A stretch of DNA of 14,960 bases from Actinomycetota bacterium (GTDB lineage: Bacteria; Actinomycetota; Acidimicrobiia; Acidimicrobiales; Ilumatobacteraceae): NCBI GenBank assembly GCA_005788205.1, contig SXYT01000138.1, forward strand, positions 1-14,960, in the 5' to 3' direction. The position numbers and the translations under genes were made by a program. Position 1 is the first letter of the stretch. Each line of letters starts with the position of its first letter. Positions 5,967 to 13,023 of the stretch are shown here, one piece after another. Under the pieces are notes generated by a model. The model saw only the letters and a program-made list of their open reading frames with translations, did not search any database and had not been told where the DNA came from.

Positions 5967-6614
5967 GTGCGTTATCCGCCCCTACAAGCGTCATTGCGTG
6001 CGCATGCGCTCGCGGCGCGGGGGTTCATGCCGGAGAGCGAGGGCGACGCACTCCACGACGCCGCGATGCTCGGCGCCGACTCGGTACCCGGCGCACCGTT
6101 CGTCGAGGTCGGTTCCTACTGCGGTCGTTCCACGGTGTGGCTGGGTGGTGCCGCACGGGCCACGGGACGCGTCCTGTTCGCCGTCGACCACCACTGCGGC
6201 AGCGAGGAGAACCAGCCCGGGTGGGAATGGCACGACGAGACGCTGGTGGACCCGCGGACGGGCCGCATGGACACCCTCCCGATCTTCCGGTCAACCATCG
6301 TCGACGCGGGCCTCACCGCCGAGGTGGTCACGGTCGTCGGTGACTCCCCGGCGGTCGCACGCAACTGGGGCACGCCGCTCGCGTTCCTCTTCATCGATGG
6401 GGGCCACGGTGTGGAGCCCGCGACGCTCGACTACGAGTTGTGGACGCCGCATGTCGCCGTGGGCGGCATCCTCGCGATCCATGACGTGTTCCCCGACCCG
6501 GCCGACGGCGGCAGGCCGCCGTACGAGAACATCTACCTGCCGGCGAGGCAGAGCGGCCTGTTCGAGGATGTCAGTGCGGAGGGCTCGCTTCGCATCCTGC
6601 GTCGCGTGCGCTGA
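5967..6614 (+). CDS. Class I SAM-dependent methyltransferase (CmcI/Methyltransf_24-like)
   Basis: The 215-residue protein carries a Rossmann SAM-binding motif I, FVEVGSYCGRS at 45-55, then an acidic strand end AVDHHCGS, and FLFIDGGHG in the central sheet, which fits small-molecule O-methyltransferases of the CmcI/Methyltransf_24 type. Before the fold lies GFMPESEGDALHDAA (19-33), which I associate with actinobacterial methyltransferases found beside glycosyltransferases. The His/Asp-rich loop around DHHCGSEE and the later IHDVF could bind a metal. The start GTG 5967 is supported by TAGGGT 6 nt upstream. Its stop lies 8 bp from that of the convergent toroid protein, which is the end of a glycosyltransferase-methyltransferase series, so a shared pathway is plausible. 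Substrate unknown. Confidence 0.82.
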   Translation: MRYPPLQASLRAHALAARGFMPESEGDALHDAAMLGADSVPGAPFVEVGSYCGRSTVWLGGAARATGRVLFAVDHHCGSEENQPGWEWHDETLVDPRTGRMDTLPIFRSTIVDAGLTAEVVTVVGDSPAVARNWGTPLAFLFIDGGHGVEPATLDYELWTPHVAVGGILAIHDVFPDPADGGRPPYENIYLPARQSGLFEDVSAEGSLRILRRVR

Positions 6615-6622
6615 TCCATCCG

Positions 6623-7699
6623 TCAGAGCGGGGCGACCTGGAGGTGCGCGTTGCGGCGCACCATCGGCACCGTGAACAGGCGCGAGGCCGGTGACCCGCC
6701 GCTGATCGCATCCGCCGCCATGATGATCGCGGCCGCCGTGTAGGCGGAGTGCTCGTCGGCGGGGAAGTGCACCATGGTCTTGTCGGGGTCGGTGGGGTAC
6801 ACGATGCCCGTCCAGTAGGCGCCGTCGTCGCGGCGGTGCGGCATGGTCCACAGGAGCAGTTCCTTGGCGGTCTCGCGGTCGCCGGCCGCAACGTGGGCGA
6901 TCGCGCACTCGCTGGTCTCAGCGGCGGTGACCCACTGCTCGTCGCTGACGCAGCGCACGCCGCGGTCCTCGAGCACGAACGTGTCCCAACCCTCGGCCAG
7001 GCGTGCCTTCGCGCGCATGCCCGTCATCGCGCCGGTCATGACGGGGTAGTACCAGTCCATCGCCCAGCGTTCCTTCGGCTCGAACAGGCCGAGGTCCGAG
7101 TTGACCGCACGGTCGATCGCATCAGCGGTCACCGTCCACTCCGGGTGCGGCTCGCCCATGAGGTCAGCGATTGCGGCGCCGCAGTGCAGGGCGTGGCGGA
7201 TCGAGGACGACCCCGTCAGGAGCGCGTAGTCCCACGGCATGGAGTCGATTTCCCGCGCCCAGAGAACCATGCCGTCCGGACGCCGCATGTCCATGACGAA
7301 GCCCAGTGCCGCGCGGACCGTGGGCCACAGTGCGCTCACCGCGGCGGTGTCGCGGGTGCACAGCCAGTGCGCCCACACGCCGGCCGCGACGTACGCGGTC
7401 ACGTTGGTGTCGAGTTTGGTGTCCTCGACCGTGGCGTCGGGCAAGTAGTAGTTGAACCAGGAGCCGTCCCCGTGCTGGTTGTTCGCCAGCCAGTGGTACG
7501 CGGCGAGTGCGGCACCATGGCGACCCATGATGTCGAGGGCGATCGCGGTCTCCACGTGGTTCCACGGGTCGCAGTGCCCCCCGGGGAACCAGGGGATCAT
7601 GCCGTTCGTGAGTTGCAGCGACTCGATCGAGTCTGCGGTGCGGTGGAGGTCGGCGGTGGAGAGGATGCCCGGGAGGTGCGGGCGGTTGCGGGTGTCCAT
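6623..7699 (-). CDS. Alpha/alpha-toroid protein (prenyltransferase/squalene-cyclase-like or six-hairpin glycosidase-like)
   Basis: The protein of 358 residues is built of repeated helical hairpins with Trp/Gly turns: MIPWFPGGHCDPWNHVE (34-50), NNQHGDGSWFNYY (73-85), DTNVTAYVAAGVWAHWL, RRPDGMVLWARE and HRRDDGAYWTGIVYP. The Q-x-x-D-G-S-W turn recalls squalene-cyclase/prenyltransferase repeats, but the DXDD and DCTAE catalytic motifs are absent. The layout equally fits glycoside-hydrolase toroids. No signal peptide is visible. I use the ATG at 7699, which overlaps the stop of the upstream methyltransferase by one base (TGATG) and has GGAAGG 7 nt upstream; reading further upstream only re-reads that gene in another frame. 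It is the last gene of the eight-gene minus-strand chain. With a GT4 enzyme and two methyltransferases around it, a role in making or trimming a glycan or glycolipid is inferred. Confidence 0.75.
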   Translation of the reverse strand: MDTRNRPHLPGILSTADLHRTADSIESLQLTNGMIPWFPGGHCDPWNHVETAIALDIMGRHGAALAAYHWLANNQHGDGSWFNYYLPDATVEDTKLDTNVTAYVAAGVWAHWLCTRDTAAVSALWPTVRAALGFVMDMRRPDGMVLWAREIDSMPWDYALLTGSSSIRHALHCGAAIADLMGEPHPEWTVTADAIDRAVNSDLGLFEPKERWAMDWYYPVMTGAMTGMRAKARLAEGWDTFVLEDRGVRCVSDEQWVTAAETSECAIAHVAAGDRETAKELLLWTMPHRRDDGAYWTGIVYPTDPDKTMVHFPADEHSAYTAAAIIMAADAISGGSPASRLFTVPMVRRNAHLQVAPL

Positions 7700-8418
7700 C
7701 AGGCGGCCTTCCGCGAGTACATGATGAGGCTCTTGCCGAGCACGGGGCTGAGGACGCGCTCGGCGATGCGGGTACTGCGCGGCGCGGTCATGATGTCCCA
7801 CTCGAGGAACCGGCGGTACCGCGTCACCAGCGGATGGTCATTGTTCGAGGGCCCGACAGCGCACTTCAGCCACCAGTACGGGGAGTGCAGCGCGTGCGCG
7901 TGGTGGGATGCGAACACGTCGAGACCCGTGGCGCGCAGTTTGGCCTTGAGTTCCGTCTCGCTGTAGATGCGAACGTGTCCGCCGGGGCTCTTCGGAGCGT
8001 GGTACTCGTCCGAGAGCATCCAGTTGATCTTCTCGGGCCACCACGTGGGCACCGTGACGCCGAGCGTGCCACCCGGCTTCAGCACCCGGTGGAGCTCCTT
8101 GATCGCGGTCACGTCGTCCTGGATGTGCTCGAGCACCTCGCTCGTGACGACGGTGTCGAACGTGGCGTCCGCAAAGGGAAGCCGTGTGGCGTCGCCGCGC
8201 AGTGCACCGCCGTACGTGGCGGCAGGGATCTCGTGCGCCTCGATCATGGCGCCGAAAGTGTTGCGCGTTCCGACGACCTCGTCCTGGGCCCAGTCGAGTG
8301 CGAACACCCGTGCTCCGTGGCGTGCCGCCTCGAAGGCGTGGCGCCCGAAGCCCGCGCCGGCGTCGAGGAACATGGCACCGGGACGCAGCCCGAGACGGTC
8401 GAAGCGGATGGTGAGCAT
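7699..8418 (-). CDS. Class I SAM-dependent methyltransferase (Methyltransf_11/UbiE-like)
   Basis: The 239-residue protein has motif I FLDAGAGFGRH at 17-27, the acidic residue ending motif II (FALD, about 40-43), the DATRLPFADATFD motif, TSEVLEHIQDD and the post-motif LHRVLKPGGTLGVTVPTWW. It lacks a targeting signal but has a Trp-rich C-terminal half (YWWLK, FLEWD) that could bind a lipid-linked or sugar substrate. The ATG at 8418 lies one base after the glycosyltransferase stop (TGACATG), and its own stop overlaps the next start, so it sits inside a coupled operon. The frame stays open upstream to 8757, but that part is an out-of-frame reading of the glycosyltransferase. Substrate unknown; a sugar or glycolipid is likely from context. 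Confidence 0.85.
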   Translation of the reverse strand: MLTIRFDRLGLRPGAMFLDAGAGFGRHAFEAARHGARVFALDWAQDEVVGTRNTFGAMIEAHEIPAATYGGALRGDATRLPFADATFDTVVTSEVLEHIQDDVTAIKELHRVLKPGGTLGVTVPTWWPEKINWMLSDEYHAPKSPGGHVRIYSETELKAKLRATGLDVFASHHAHALHSPYWWLKCAVGPSNNDHPLVTRYRRFLEWDIMTAPRSTRIAERVLSPVLGKSLIMYSRKAA

Positions 8419-8419
8419 G

Positions 8420-9721
8420 TCAGCGTGCCCTGCGCCTCTGGTTGTGCGGCATGGCAAGCACCTCGCGGTACTGGTCCACGGTGAGCTGGGCGCAGTGGCG
8501 CCAGCTCCAGCGCTCCACCACGCGCTGCCTGCCTGCCGCCCCGATGCGCTCGCGCAGCGCGCTGTCATCCAGGCCGCGCCGGATCGCGGCCGCGAGCGCG
8601 TCGGCATCCGCGGTGGGGCACTGCAGCACGGTCTCTCCGTCCGTCCCGGTGACCTCGGGCAGTGCGCCACCGTCCGTGGCGACCAGGCACGTTCCCGTGG
8701 CCATTGCCTCGATGGCGGGGAGACTGAAACCCTCGTAGAGGCTGGGGACGACGGCAAGTTCCGCCTCCGCGTAGAGCTCCACGATGCGTTCGTCGGGCAC
8801 GCCCGACACGAAGTCGATGTGCGGCTTGAGCCCGAGCGACTCGATGAGGTCCATGCTGTGGCCCGGCCGGGGCTTGCCGATGATCGTCAGGCGGATGTCG
8901 CGCTCGGTGCGCAGCTTCGCCATGGCCTCGAGCAGGTAGCTGAGGCCCTTCAAGGCGACGTCGGCGGACGCGGTGGTGATCATCCGGCCGGGCTGGCGCT
9001 GCACGTGCGGCATCGGCTTGAACAGGTCCGGATCCACGCCGACGGGCACGAGGCGCATCCTGTCGAGGGGAACGTGCATGTCCTCGTGGATGTCCTTGAT
9101 GCTGTTCTCGCTGACGACCACGATGCGCGGCATGCGGGACGCGACCTTGCCCTGCATCTCGACGAACGAGTACCAGCGCTTCAATGATCGCCGCCTGCGA
9201 CGGTTCTTCGCGTGGCTCATCTCGAGCTCGCGGTCCTTCGTGATGGGGTGGTGGAGGGTGACGATCGTGGGGATCATCTTCTCGATCTTCAGGATGTCCC
9301 ACCCGAGGCACTGGTTGTCATGGACGAGGTCGAAGTCGTCGGTGCGTCCGCGCAGTTCGCGGTAGGCGCGCTTGCTGAACGCGAGCGGCTCGCTGAACTG
9401 GCCGCGCAGGAACGCCGCGGTCTCCACGACGTCCGGCCACGACTTCCACTCCCAGTAGCCCGGGAGGCGCCCCGGGTACTGGTCGTTCCAGATGTCGAGG
9501 CTGGGGAGGCGGTGCATCGGGATGCGCTCGTCGAGGACGGGGTAGGGCTGCCCGCCGAACACCTCCACGTGGTGGCCGAGGTCGACGAGTGCCTTCGTGA
9601 GGTGGCGGGTGTACACGCCCTGTCCGCCGACGTGGGGCTTGCCGCGGTACGTCAGGTAGGCGATGCGCAGGGGACCGTCCCTGTCGGCCGCCGGATTCGG
9701 CCTGTCCCCCGTCGGATTCAT
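8420..9721 (-). CDS. GT4-family glycosyltransferase
   Basis: The 433-residue protein is a GT-B-fold retaining glycosyltransferase. The N-terminal domain starts with LRIAYLTYRGKPHVGGQGVY, whose glycine loop (31-35) is typical of GT4. The C-terminal nucleotide-sugar domain shows RLVPVGVDPDLF, MITTASADVALKGLSYLLEA, LTIIGKP and the EX7E motif EGFSLPAIE with E330 and E338. No signal or membrane helix is seen, so it works in the cytoplasm or at the inner membrane face; a basic patch KNRRRRRSLKR (about 172-182) could hold it on the membrane. It transfers a sugar from a nucleotide donor to an unknown acceptor. It starts at ATG 9721 behind a TAGCCT box, and is followed within one base by a methyltransferase and then the toroid protein, a likely three-gene unit. 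Confidence 0.88.
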   Translation of the reverse strand: MNPTGDRPNPAADRDGPLRIAYLTYRGKPHVGGQGVYTRHLTKALVDLGHHVEVFGGQPYPVLDERIPMHRLPSLDIWNDQYPGRLPGYWEWKSWPDVVETAAFLRGQFSEPLAFSKRAYRELRGRTDDFDLVHDNQCLGWDILKIEKMIPTIVTLHHPITKDRELEMSHAKNRRRRRSLKRWYSFVEMQGKVASRMPRIVVVSENSIKDIHEDMHVPLDRMRLVPVGVDPDLFKPMPHVQRQPGRMITTASADVALKGLSYLLEAMAKLRTERDIRLTIIGKPRPGHSMDLIESLGLKPHIDFVSGVPDERIVELYAEAELAVVPSLYEGFSLPAIEAMATGTCLVATDGGALPEVTGTDGETVLQCPTADADALAAAIRRGLDDSALRERIGAAGRQRVVERWSWRHCAQLTVDQYREVLAMPHNQRRRAR

Positions 9722-9730
9722 AGATTCGGA

Positions 9731-9736
9731 AGGCTA
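9731..9736 (-). promoter_or_regulatory. -10 box TAGCCT for the glycosyltransferase, built on the stop codon of the Lnt-like gene
   Basis: On the minus strand the TAG stop of the Lnt-like gene (9736-9734) is the first half of TAGCCT. Nine nt later comes the ATG at 9721. This would give the glycosyltransferase unit its own near-leaderless start within the long minus-strand chain. Confidence 0.45.
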
Positions 9737-11176
9737 ACTGCGACCTCTCCGATTGGCTCCCCGCGCGCGCAGCAACAGAACTGCGAGTGCCGCGAGTAGA
9801 CCCCATATCCACGGTGCGTTCCCCATGCGGGAGTAGGGGGTGCGCCCGGTGCGCAGGTCCACCGTCCGTTCGATGACGCGCTGTTCGCTCACGCCGGTGC
9901 GCTCGAACACCTCGCCGCCCGGCGACACGAACGCGGAGAAACCCGTCGGCGCCACCTGCAGCACCCACCGTCCCTGCTCGCGGGCCCTGGTGCGCGACGA
10001 TGCGACCTGCTGCGACTGCAGGATCGTCCACGTGTAGCTGGAGCCGTTCGTCGGGTTCACGATGACGAGGCCGCCGCCTTCGATGCCCTCGTTCACGCGG
10101 CCGCCGAAAAAGATCTCCCATGAGATCGCCACGCCCATGCGTATGCCCCGTGCGTCCACGTGCGCGGGTGTCGTGCCGGGGACAGCGTCACGGGGCACGA
10201 GGTCGACGGGGGCGCCGAGCGCGTCGAGCAGTCCGCGCAGCGGCATGTATTCGCCGAACGGCACGCGCCGCTTCTTGTCGTAGCGGTCACTCACTGTCCC
10301 GTCCGGCTGGACGACGACCTGGGCGTTCGTGAACGCACCGTCGCCGGTGTCCTCGGTGATGCCGACGATGAACGGCACACCCAGCCTGCGCGCCTCCGTG
10401 GCGATCTCGGTGCGCTCGCGGCTCCCGGCGAACGAACCGCGGCCAGTGATGTTGATGGCATTCTCGGGCCACACCACCGCGGTGCGAGACGCATCAGGCC
10501 GGATCGTGCGGGTGGCCTCCAGGTGGGCGAGGAAGACGTCCCGCGGCGGAACGTCCCCGACGTGCGTCCCCTGCTCACCGCCGCCCTGCACGAGCGCGTA
10601 GGTCGCCGAGCCGGTGTGCCGGGTGGTGTCGAACGGGACGGAGACGAGAACCACGGCGGCGAGCACCGCGGCCGTGCGCAGCCGGTGCCCGCCGAAGGAG
10701 AGCGCGAAGACCGCGAGCGTGATGAGGATGACGCCGCCCGTGCCGGCGAGGACCGCGAGCGGGGACTGCGACTGCGAGTGTGCCATCGTCGCGAGGGGCA
10801 CACCGCCGAAGGGCGCGGAGAGACGGATCGTCTCGGCGAGGGTGTGGCACACCACGAGGGCGGCCCGGTGGTGACCGTTCGAGACGCGCCCGACCGCGGC
10901 CGCAACTGTGGCGGCCGCGCCGTGCAGTCCGGCGAACATGAGCACGACGAGCACGTAACCGGGCGCCGTGAGGAACCACATCCACGCGAGCGAGGGGACG
11001 AACCACCCGGCAGCCCACCACATCGCAGTCCGGAACGGCGCGCGGCGGCCCTCGTTCGCCGCCACACCCGCGTAGATCGCGCACCCCACGAACGCAAGGG
11101 GCCACCAACCCCACGGGGGCATCGACGCCGCAACGAGCGAGCCGGCCGCGACGAGCCGGAGGCGGGGCGGCCTCAC
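9734..11176 (-). CDS. lnt: Apolipoprotein N-acyltransferase-like (Lnt) membrane protein with Ser at the catalytic Cys position
   Basis: The 480-residue protein has a multi-helix N-terminal membrane region (about 1-195), then a nitrilase-type domain, then a last helix near 460-473 and a basic tail, the layout of Lnt, which adds the third acyl chain to lipoproteins. Nitrilase residues: E238 in VVWPENAI, K301 in YDKKRRVPFGEYMP, and S352 in AISWEIFFGG, where Lnt has Cys (E. coli E267, K335, C387; spacings 68/52 there, 63/51 here). The Ser codon is clear (TCA at 10121-10123, minus strand). The later segments NPTNGSSYTWTI and RWVLQVAPTGFSAFV are family-like. I place the start at GTG 11176, which overlaps the sortase stop (GTGA) and begins VRPPRLRLVAAGSLVA; the longer frame upstream re-reads the sortase gene. 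Fold confident; lipoprotein acylation uncertain. Confidence 0.82.
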   Translation of the reverse strand: MRPPRLRLVAAGSLVAASMPPWGWWPLAFVGCAIYAGVAANEGRRAPFRTAMWWAAGWFVPSLAWMWFLTAPGYVLVVLMFAGLHGAAATVAAAVGRVSNGHHRAALVVCHTLAETIRLSAPFGGVPLATMAHSQSQSPLAVLAGTGGVILITLAVFALSFGGHRLRTAAVLAAVVLVSVPFDTTRHTGSATYALVQGGGEQGTHVGDVPPRDVFLAHLEATRTIRPDASRTAVVWPENAINITGRGSFAGSRERTEIATEARRLGVPFIVGITEDTGDGAFTNAQVVVQPDGTVSDRYDKKRRVPFGEYMPLRGLLDALGAPVDLVPRDAVPGTTPAHVDARGIRMGVAISWEIFFGGRVNEGIEGGGLVIVNPTNGSSYTWTILQSQQVASSRTRAREQGRWVLQVAPTGFSAFVSPGGEVFERTGVSEQRVIERTVDLRTGRTPYSRMGNAPWIWGLLAALAVLLLRARGANRRGRS

Positions 11177-11634
11177 GTGCGCAGCTTCGCCGTCACGACG
11201 TAGCGCTGGCGCGTGCTGCCGCGGGGGTGGCACGTGAAGATCGTGAGCGTCCGTTCGGCGGACTGGTTCAGGATCCACACCGCGGTCGGCTTCACCACGA
11301 GCGTGCGCGTCACCACGTACTCGTGCGTCTTCTTGCCGCGCGCGACGAAGATCGAGTCACCGACAAGGAGCTTCTGGATGTCGAAGAACGGCCGCGGTCG
11401 GAGCGTGCGGTGCCCGCCGAGCACCACGTTGCCCCACTGGCCGGGGAGTGCCGTGCCGGGCCAGTGCCCGACCCCCATGTCGTACACGGCATCCGTCATT
11501 CCCGAGTAGACGGGGGAGACGAGGTTCAGTCGCGGGATCGAGATGGAACCGACGCGGGGCCGCGACGCGGCGGATGCATCCGCCGGCATGAGGGACGCGA
11601 CGCACAGCACCGCAACGGCCAGTCCCTTTCGCAT
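11173..11634 (-). CDS. Sortase (class E-like) transpeptidase
   Basis: The 153-residue protein has a signal peptide (MRKGLAVAVL start, ADASA before ASRP at about 22/23) and a compact sortase barrel. The catalytic residues are H75 in VLGGHRT, C135 in TIFTCHPRG and probably R144 in RQRYVV. TLTIFTCHP is closest to class E sortases of actinobacteria, which cleave LAxTG-type sorting signals and attach proteins to the cell wall. It is short: only the catalytic domain after the leader, without the extra N-terminal region many class E enzymes have. If the leader is not cleaved it would be the membrane anchor. No substrate with a sorting signal is encoded in the window. It starts 3 nt after the hemY stop, and its stop overlaps the Lnt-like start. 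Confidence 0.85.
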   Translation of the reverse strand: MRKGLAVAVLCVASLMPADASAASRPRVGSISIPRLNLVSPVYSGMTDAVYDMGVGHWPGTALPGQWGNVVLGGHRTLRPRPFFDIQKLLVGDSIFVARGKKTHEYVVTRTLVVKPTAVWILNQSAERTLTIFTCHPRGSTRQRYVVTAKLRT

Positions 11635-11637
11635 TGG

Positions 11638-13023
11638 TCAATTATGGGCGTCGAGGCGGGCCAGCACGGACGATGCGGCTGTGCGTGCCTGCTGCACGCA
11701 GGCGGGGATGCCGATACCGCGGAAGCTCGCCCCGGCGAGGACGACGCCGGGTGCCGCCTGCTCGAGAGTCGCCTCGAGTCGCGCGAGCCGGGTGAAGTGG
11801 TGGGGTCGGTACTGCGGGAAGGACTCCTGCCACCTCGTGAGTCGGATCTCCGTGGGCGAGAAGTCAACCCCGAGGTGGTGCTTCAGGTCCGCGAGGGTGA
11901 GGTTCACGAGGGTGTCGTCGTCGTGGTGCATCACGTCCATGCCGTCGCGCCCGAGTGACACGCGCAGGATGCGGGAGCCGTCGGCCGGAGACCAGTGGGC
12001 CCACTTGTTCGAGCCGAACGAGACTGCGGTGACCCAGCGCTGGTCCGGCTTCGGCACGAGGTACCCGCTGCCGGTCCACTTGCTGCGCCACTGTGCCGCC
12101 GGGACCGCCAGGGTGACCATCACGACCGATGCATGGTCCCACGTCCCCAGTTGCTCCGAGACCTCCTCGCTGAGAGGCCGCACGAACGCGGCGCTGCGGC
12201 GTGCGGGTGAGGCAACCACGACAGCATCACAATCGACGGCGGAATCGACGGTGGTGACGAGGTACCCGTCATGTCTCCGGGTGATCTCGGTGACTGCGGT
12301 TCCCGTGCGGATCTCCCCGCCGAGGGACGCGACACGGTCCGCGAGCGTCTCCACGAGCGACCCCATGCCTCTCATCGGCACAGCGAACACGGGGCCTCCC
12401 TGCGCCGGTGCCTTGCGCGCCTCCGCCGCGGCGAGCAGAAGGCTCCGCCGCGAGGTGAGGGCGTTGATCTGCGGCACCGCCTCCAGGCTGAAGGAGTCGG
12501 TGTCGGCGGCGTAGATGCTGCCCACAAGCGGGTCGACGAGGCGCTCGTGCACCTCGCGCCCGAAGCGCCGCCGCACGAGCGCACCGACCGAGTCATCGTG
12601 CGGGATGCGGGGGAGGAGCGGCTCCAGGGCGGCCCGCATCTTGCCCCTCGTGCTGAAGAGACGGCTGGTGGCGAACGCGCGCGTCCTCGCCGGCACGCCC
12701 ATCAGGATGTCGCCGGGGATCTCGTGCAGTCCCTCGTGCCACACATACGCACCGACACCGGTGGGCGAGGTCAGCGCGGCACCCAGCCCGAGGTCCGTGG
12801 CGAGTTGCATCGCCCAGGGCACCCGCGTGAGGAAGGCGTCAGCGCCCTCGTCGACGCCGGGAAGGCCCGCGAAGGGTGACGTGCGGATGAGCCCGCCGGT
12901 GCGCCCGGCCGACTCGAGGACGGTCACGCGCGTCGGCCGACTTGCGTCCGCGAGCACGGCGAACGCGGTCGTGAGCCCCGTGACACCGCCGCCGACCACC
13001 ACGACGCGCCGTTCCTGCGTCAC
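11638..13023 (-). CDS. hemY: Protoporphyrinogen/coproporphyrinogen III oxidase (HemY/CgoX)
   Basis: The 461-residue protein opens with the FAD dinucleotide motif RRVVVVGGGVTGLTTAFAVL (5-24), then LESAGRTGGLIRTS, LVDPLVGSIYAADTDSFSLE in the substrate-domain region, and a C-terminal FRGIGIPACVQQA, all typical of the oxygen-dependent HemY/CgoX flavoenzymes. It oxidises the porphyrinogen to the porphyrin by removing six electrons. Next to a ferrochelatase in an actinobacterium the coproporphyrin route (CgoX) is expected, but the sequence alone does not separate the two substrates. I use GTG 13023, which overlaps the ferrochelatase stop as GTGA; the frame continues open to 14190, but that part is an antisense-style shadow of hemH/hemE. 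It belongs to the hemE-hemH-hemY operon. Confidence 0.9.
   Translation of the reverse strand: MTQERRVVVVGGGVTGLTTAFAVLADASRPTRVTVLESAGRTGGLIRTSPFAGLPGVDEGADAFLTRVPWAMQLATDLGLGAALTSPTGVGAYVWHEGLHEIPGDILMGVPARTRAFATSRLFSTRGKMRAALEPLLPRIPHDDSVGALVRRRFGREVHERLVDPLVGSIYAADTDSFSLEAVPQINALTSRRSLLLAAAEARKAPAQGGPVFAVPMRGMGSLVETLADRVASLGGEIRTGTAVTEITRRHDGYLVTTVDSAVDCDAVVVASPARRSAAFVRPLSEEVSEQLGTWDHASVVMVTLAVPAAQWRSKWTGSGYLVPKPDQRWVTAVSFGSNKWAHWSPADGSRILRVSLGRDGMDVMHHDDDTLVNLTLADLKHHLGVDFSPTEIRLTRWQESFPQYRPHHFTRLARLEATLEQAAPGVVLAGASFRGIGIPACVQQARTAASSVLARLDAHN
11641..11646 (-). promoter_or_regulatory. Possible -10 box CATAAT for the sortase, at the end of hemY
   Basis: On the minus strand CATAAT (the His-Asn codons ending hemY) is followed by 6 nt, which include the TGA stop, and the ATG at 11634. 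It differs from TATAAT by one base and has the spacing of the other leaderless boxes. It lies in coding sequence, so chance is possible. Confidence 0.25.

Noticed and set aside
6609..6630. Possible hairpin between the convergent stops of the methyltransferase and toroid genes (CTGA / TCAG arms)
   Set aside because: Only 4 bp pair well, and the longer stem needs a bulge. Unlike the hairpin at 3908-3934 it is too weak to call a terminator.
6749..7966. 405-codon plus-strand open frame opposite the toroid and methyltransferase genes
   Set aside because: It crosses two coupled genes on the other strand and its translation (Val/Arg/His-rich) shows no domain.
8419..8757. Upstream extension of the methyltransferase frame
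   Set aside because: It overlaps the glycosyltransferase catalytic domain out of frame with a low-complexity Arg/Ser/Pro translation. The ATG at 8418 directly after the upstream stop fits better.
7967..9187. 406-codon plus-strand open frame opposite the methyltransferase and glycosyltransferase
   Set aside because: It is a shadow of confident minus-strand genes and no motif was found.
11177..11278. Upstream extension of the Lnt-like frame
   Set aside because: It lies inside the sortase gene and has no membrane character; the GTG at 11176 overlapping the sortase stop is a better start.
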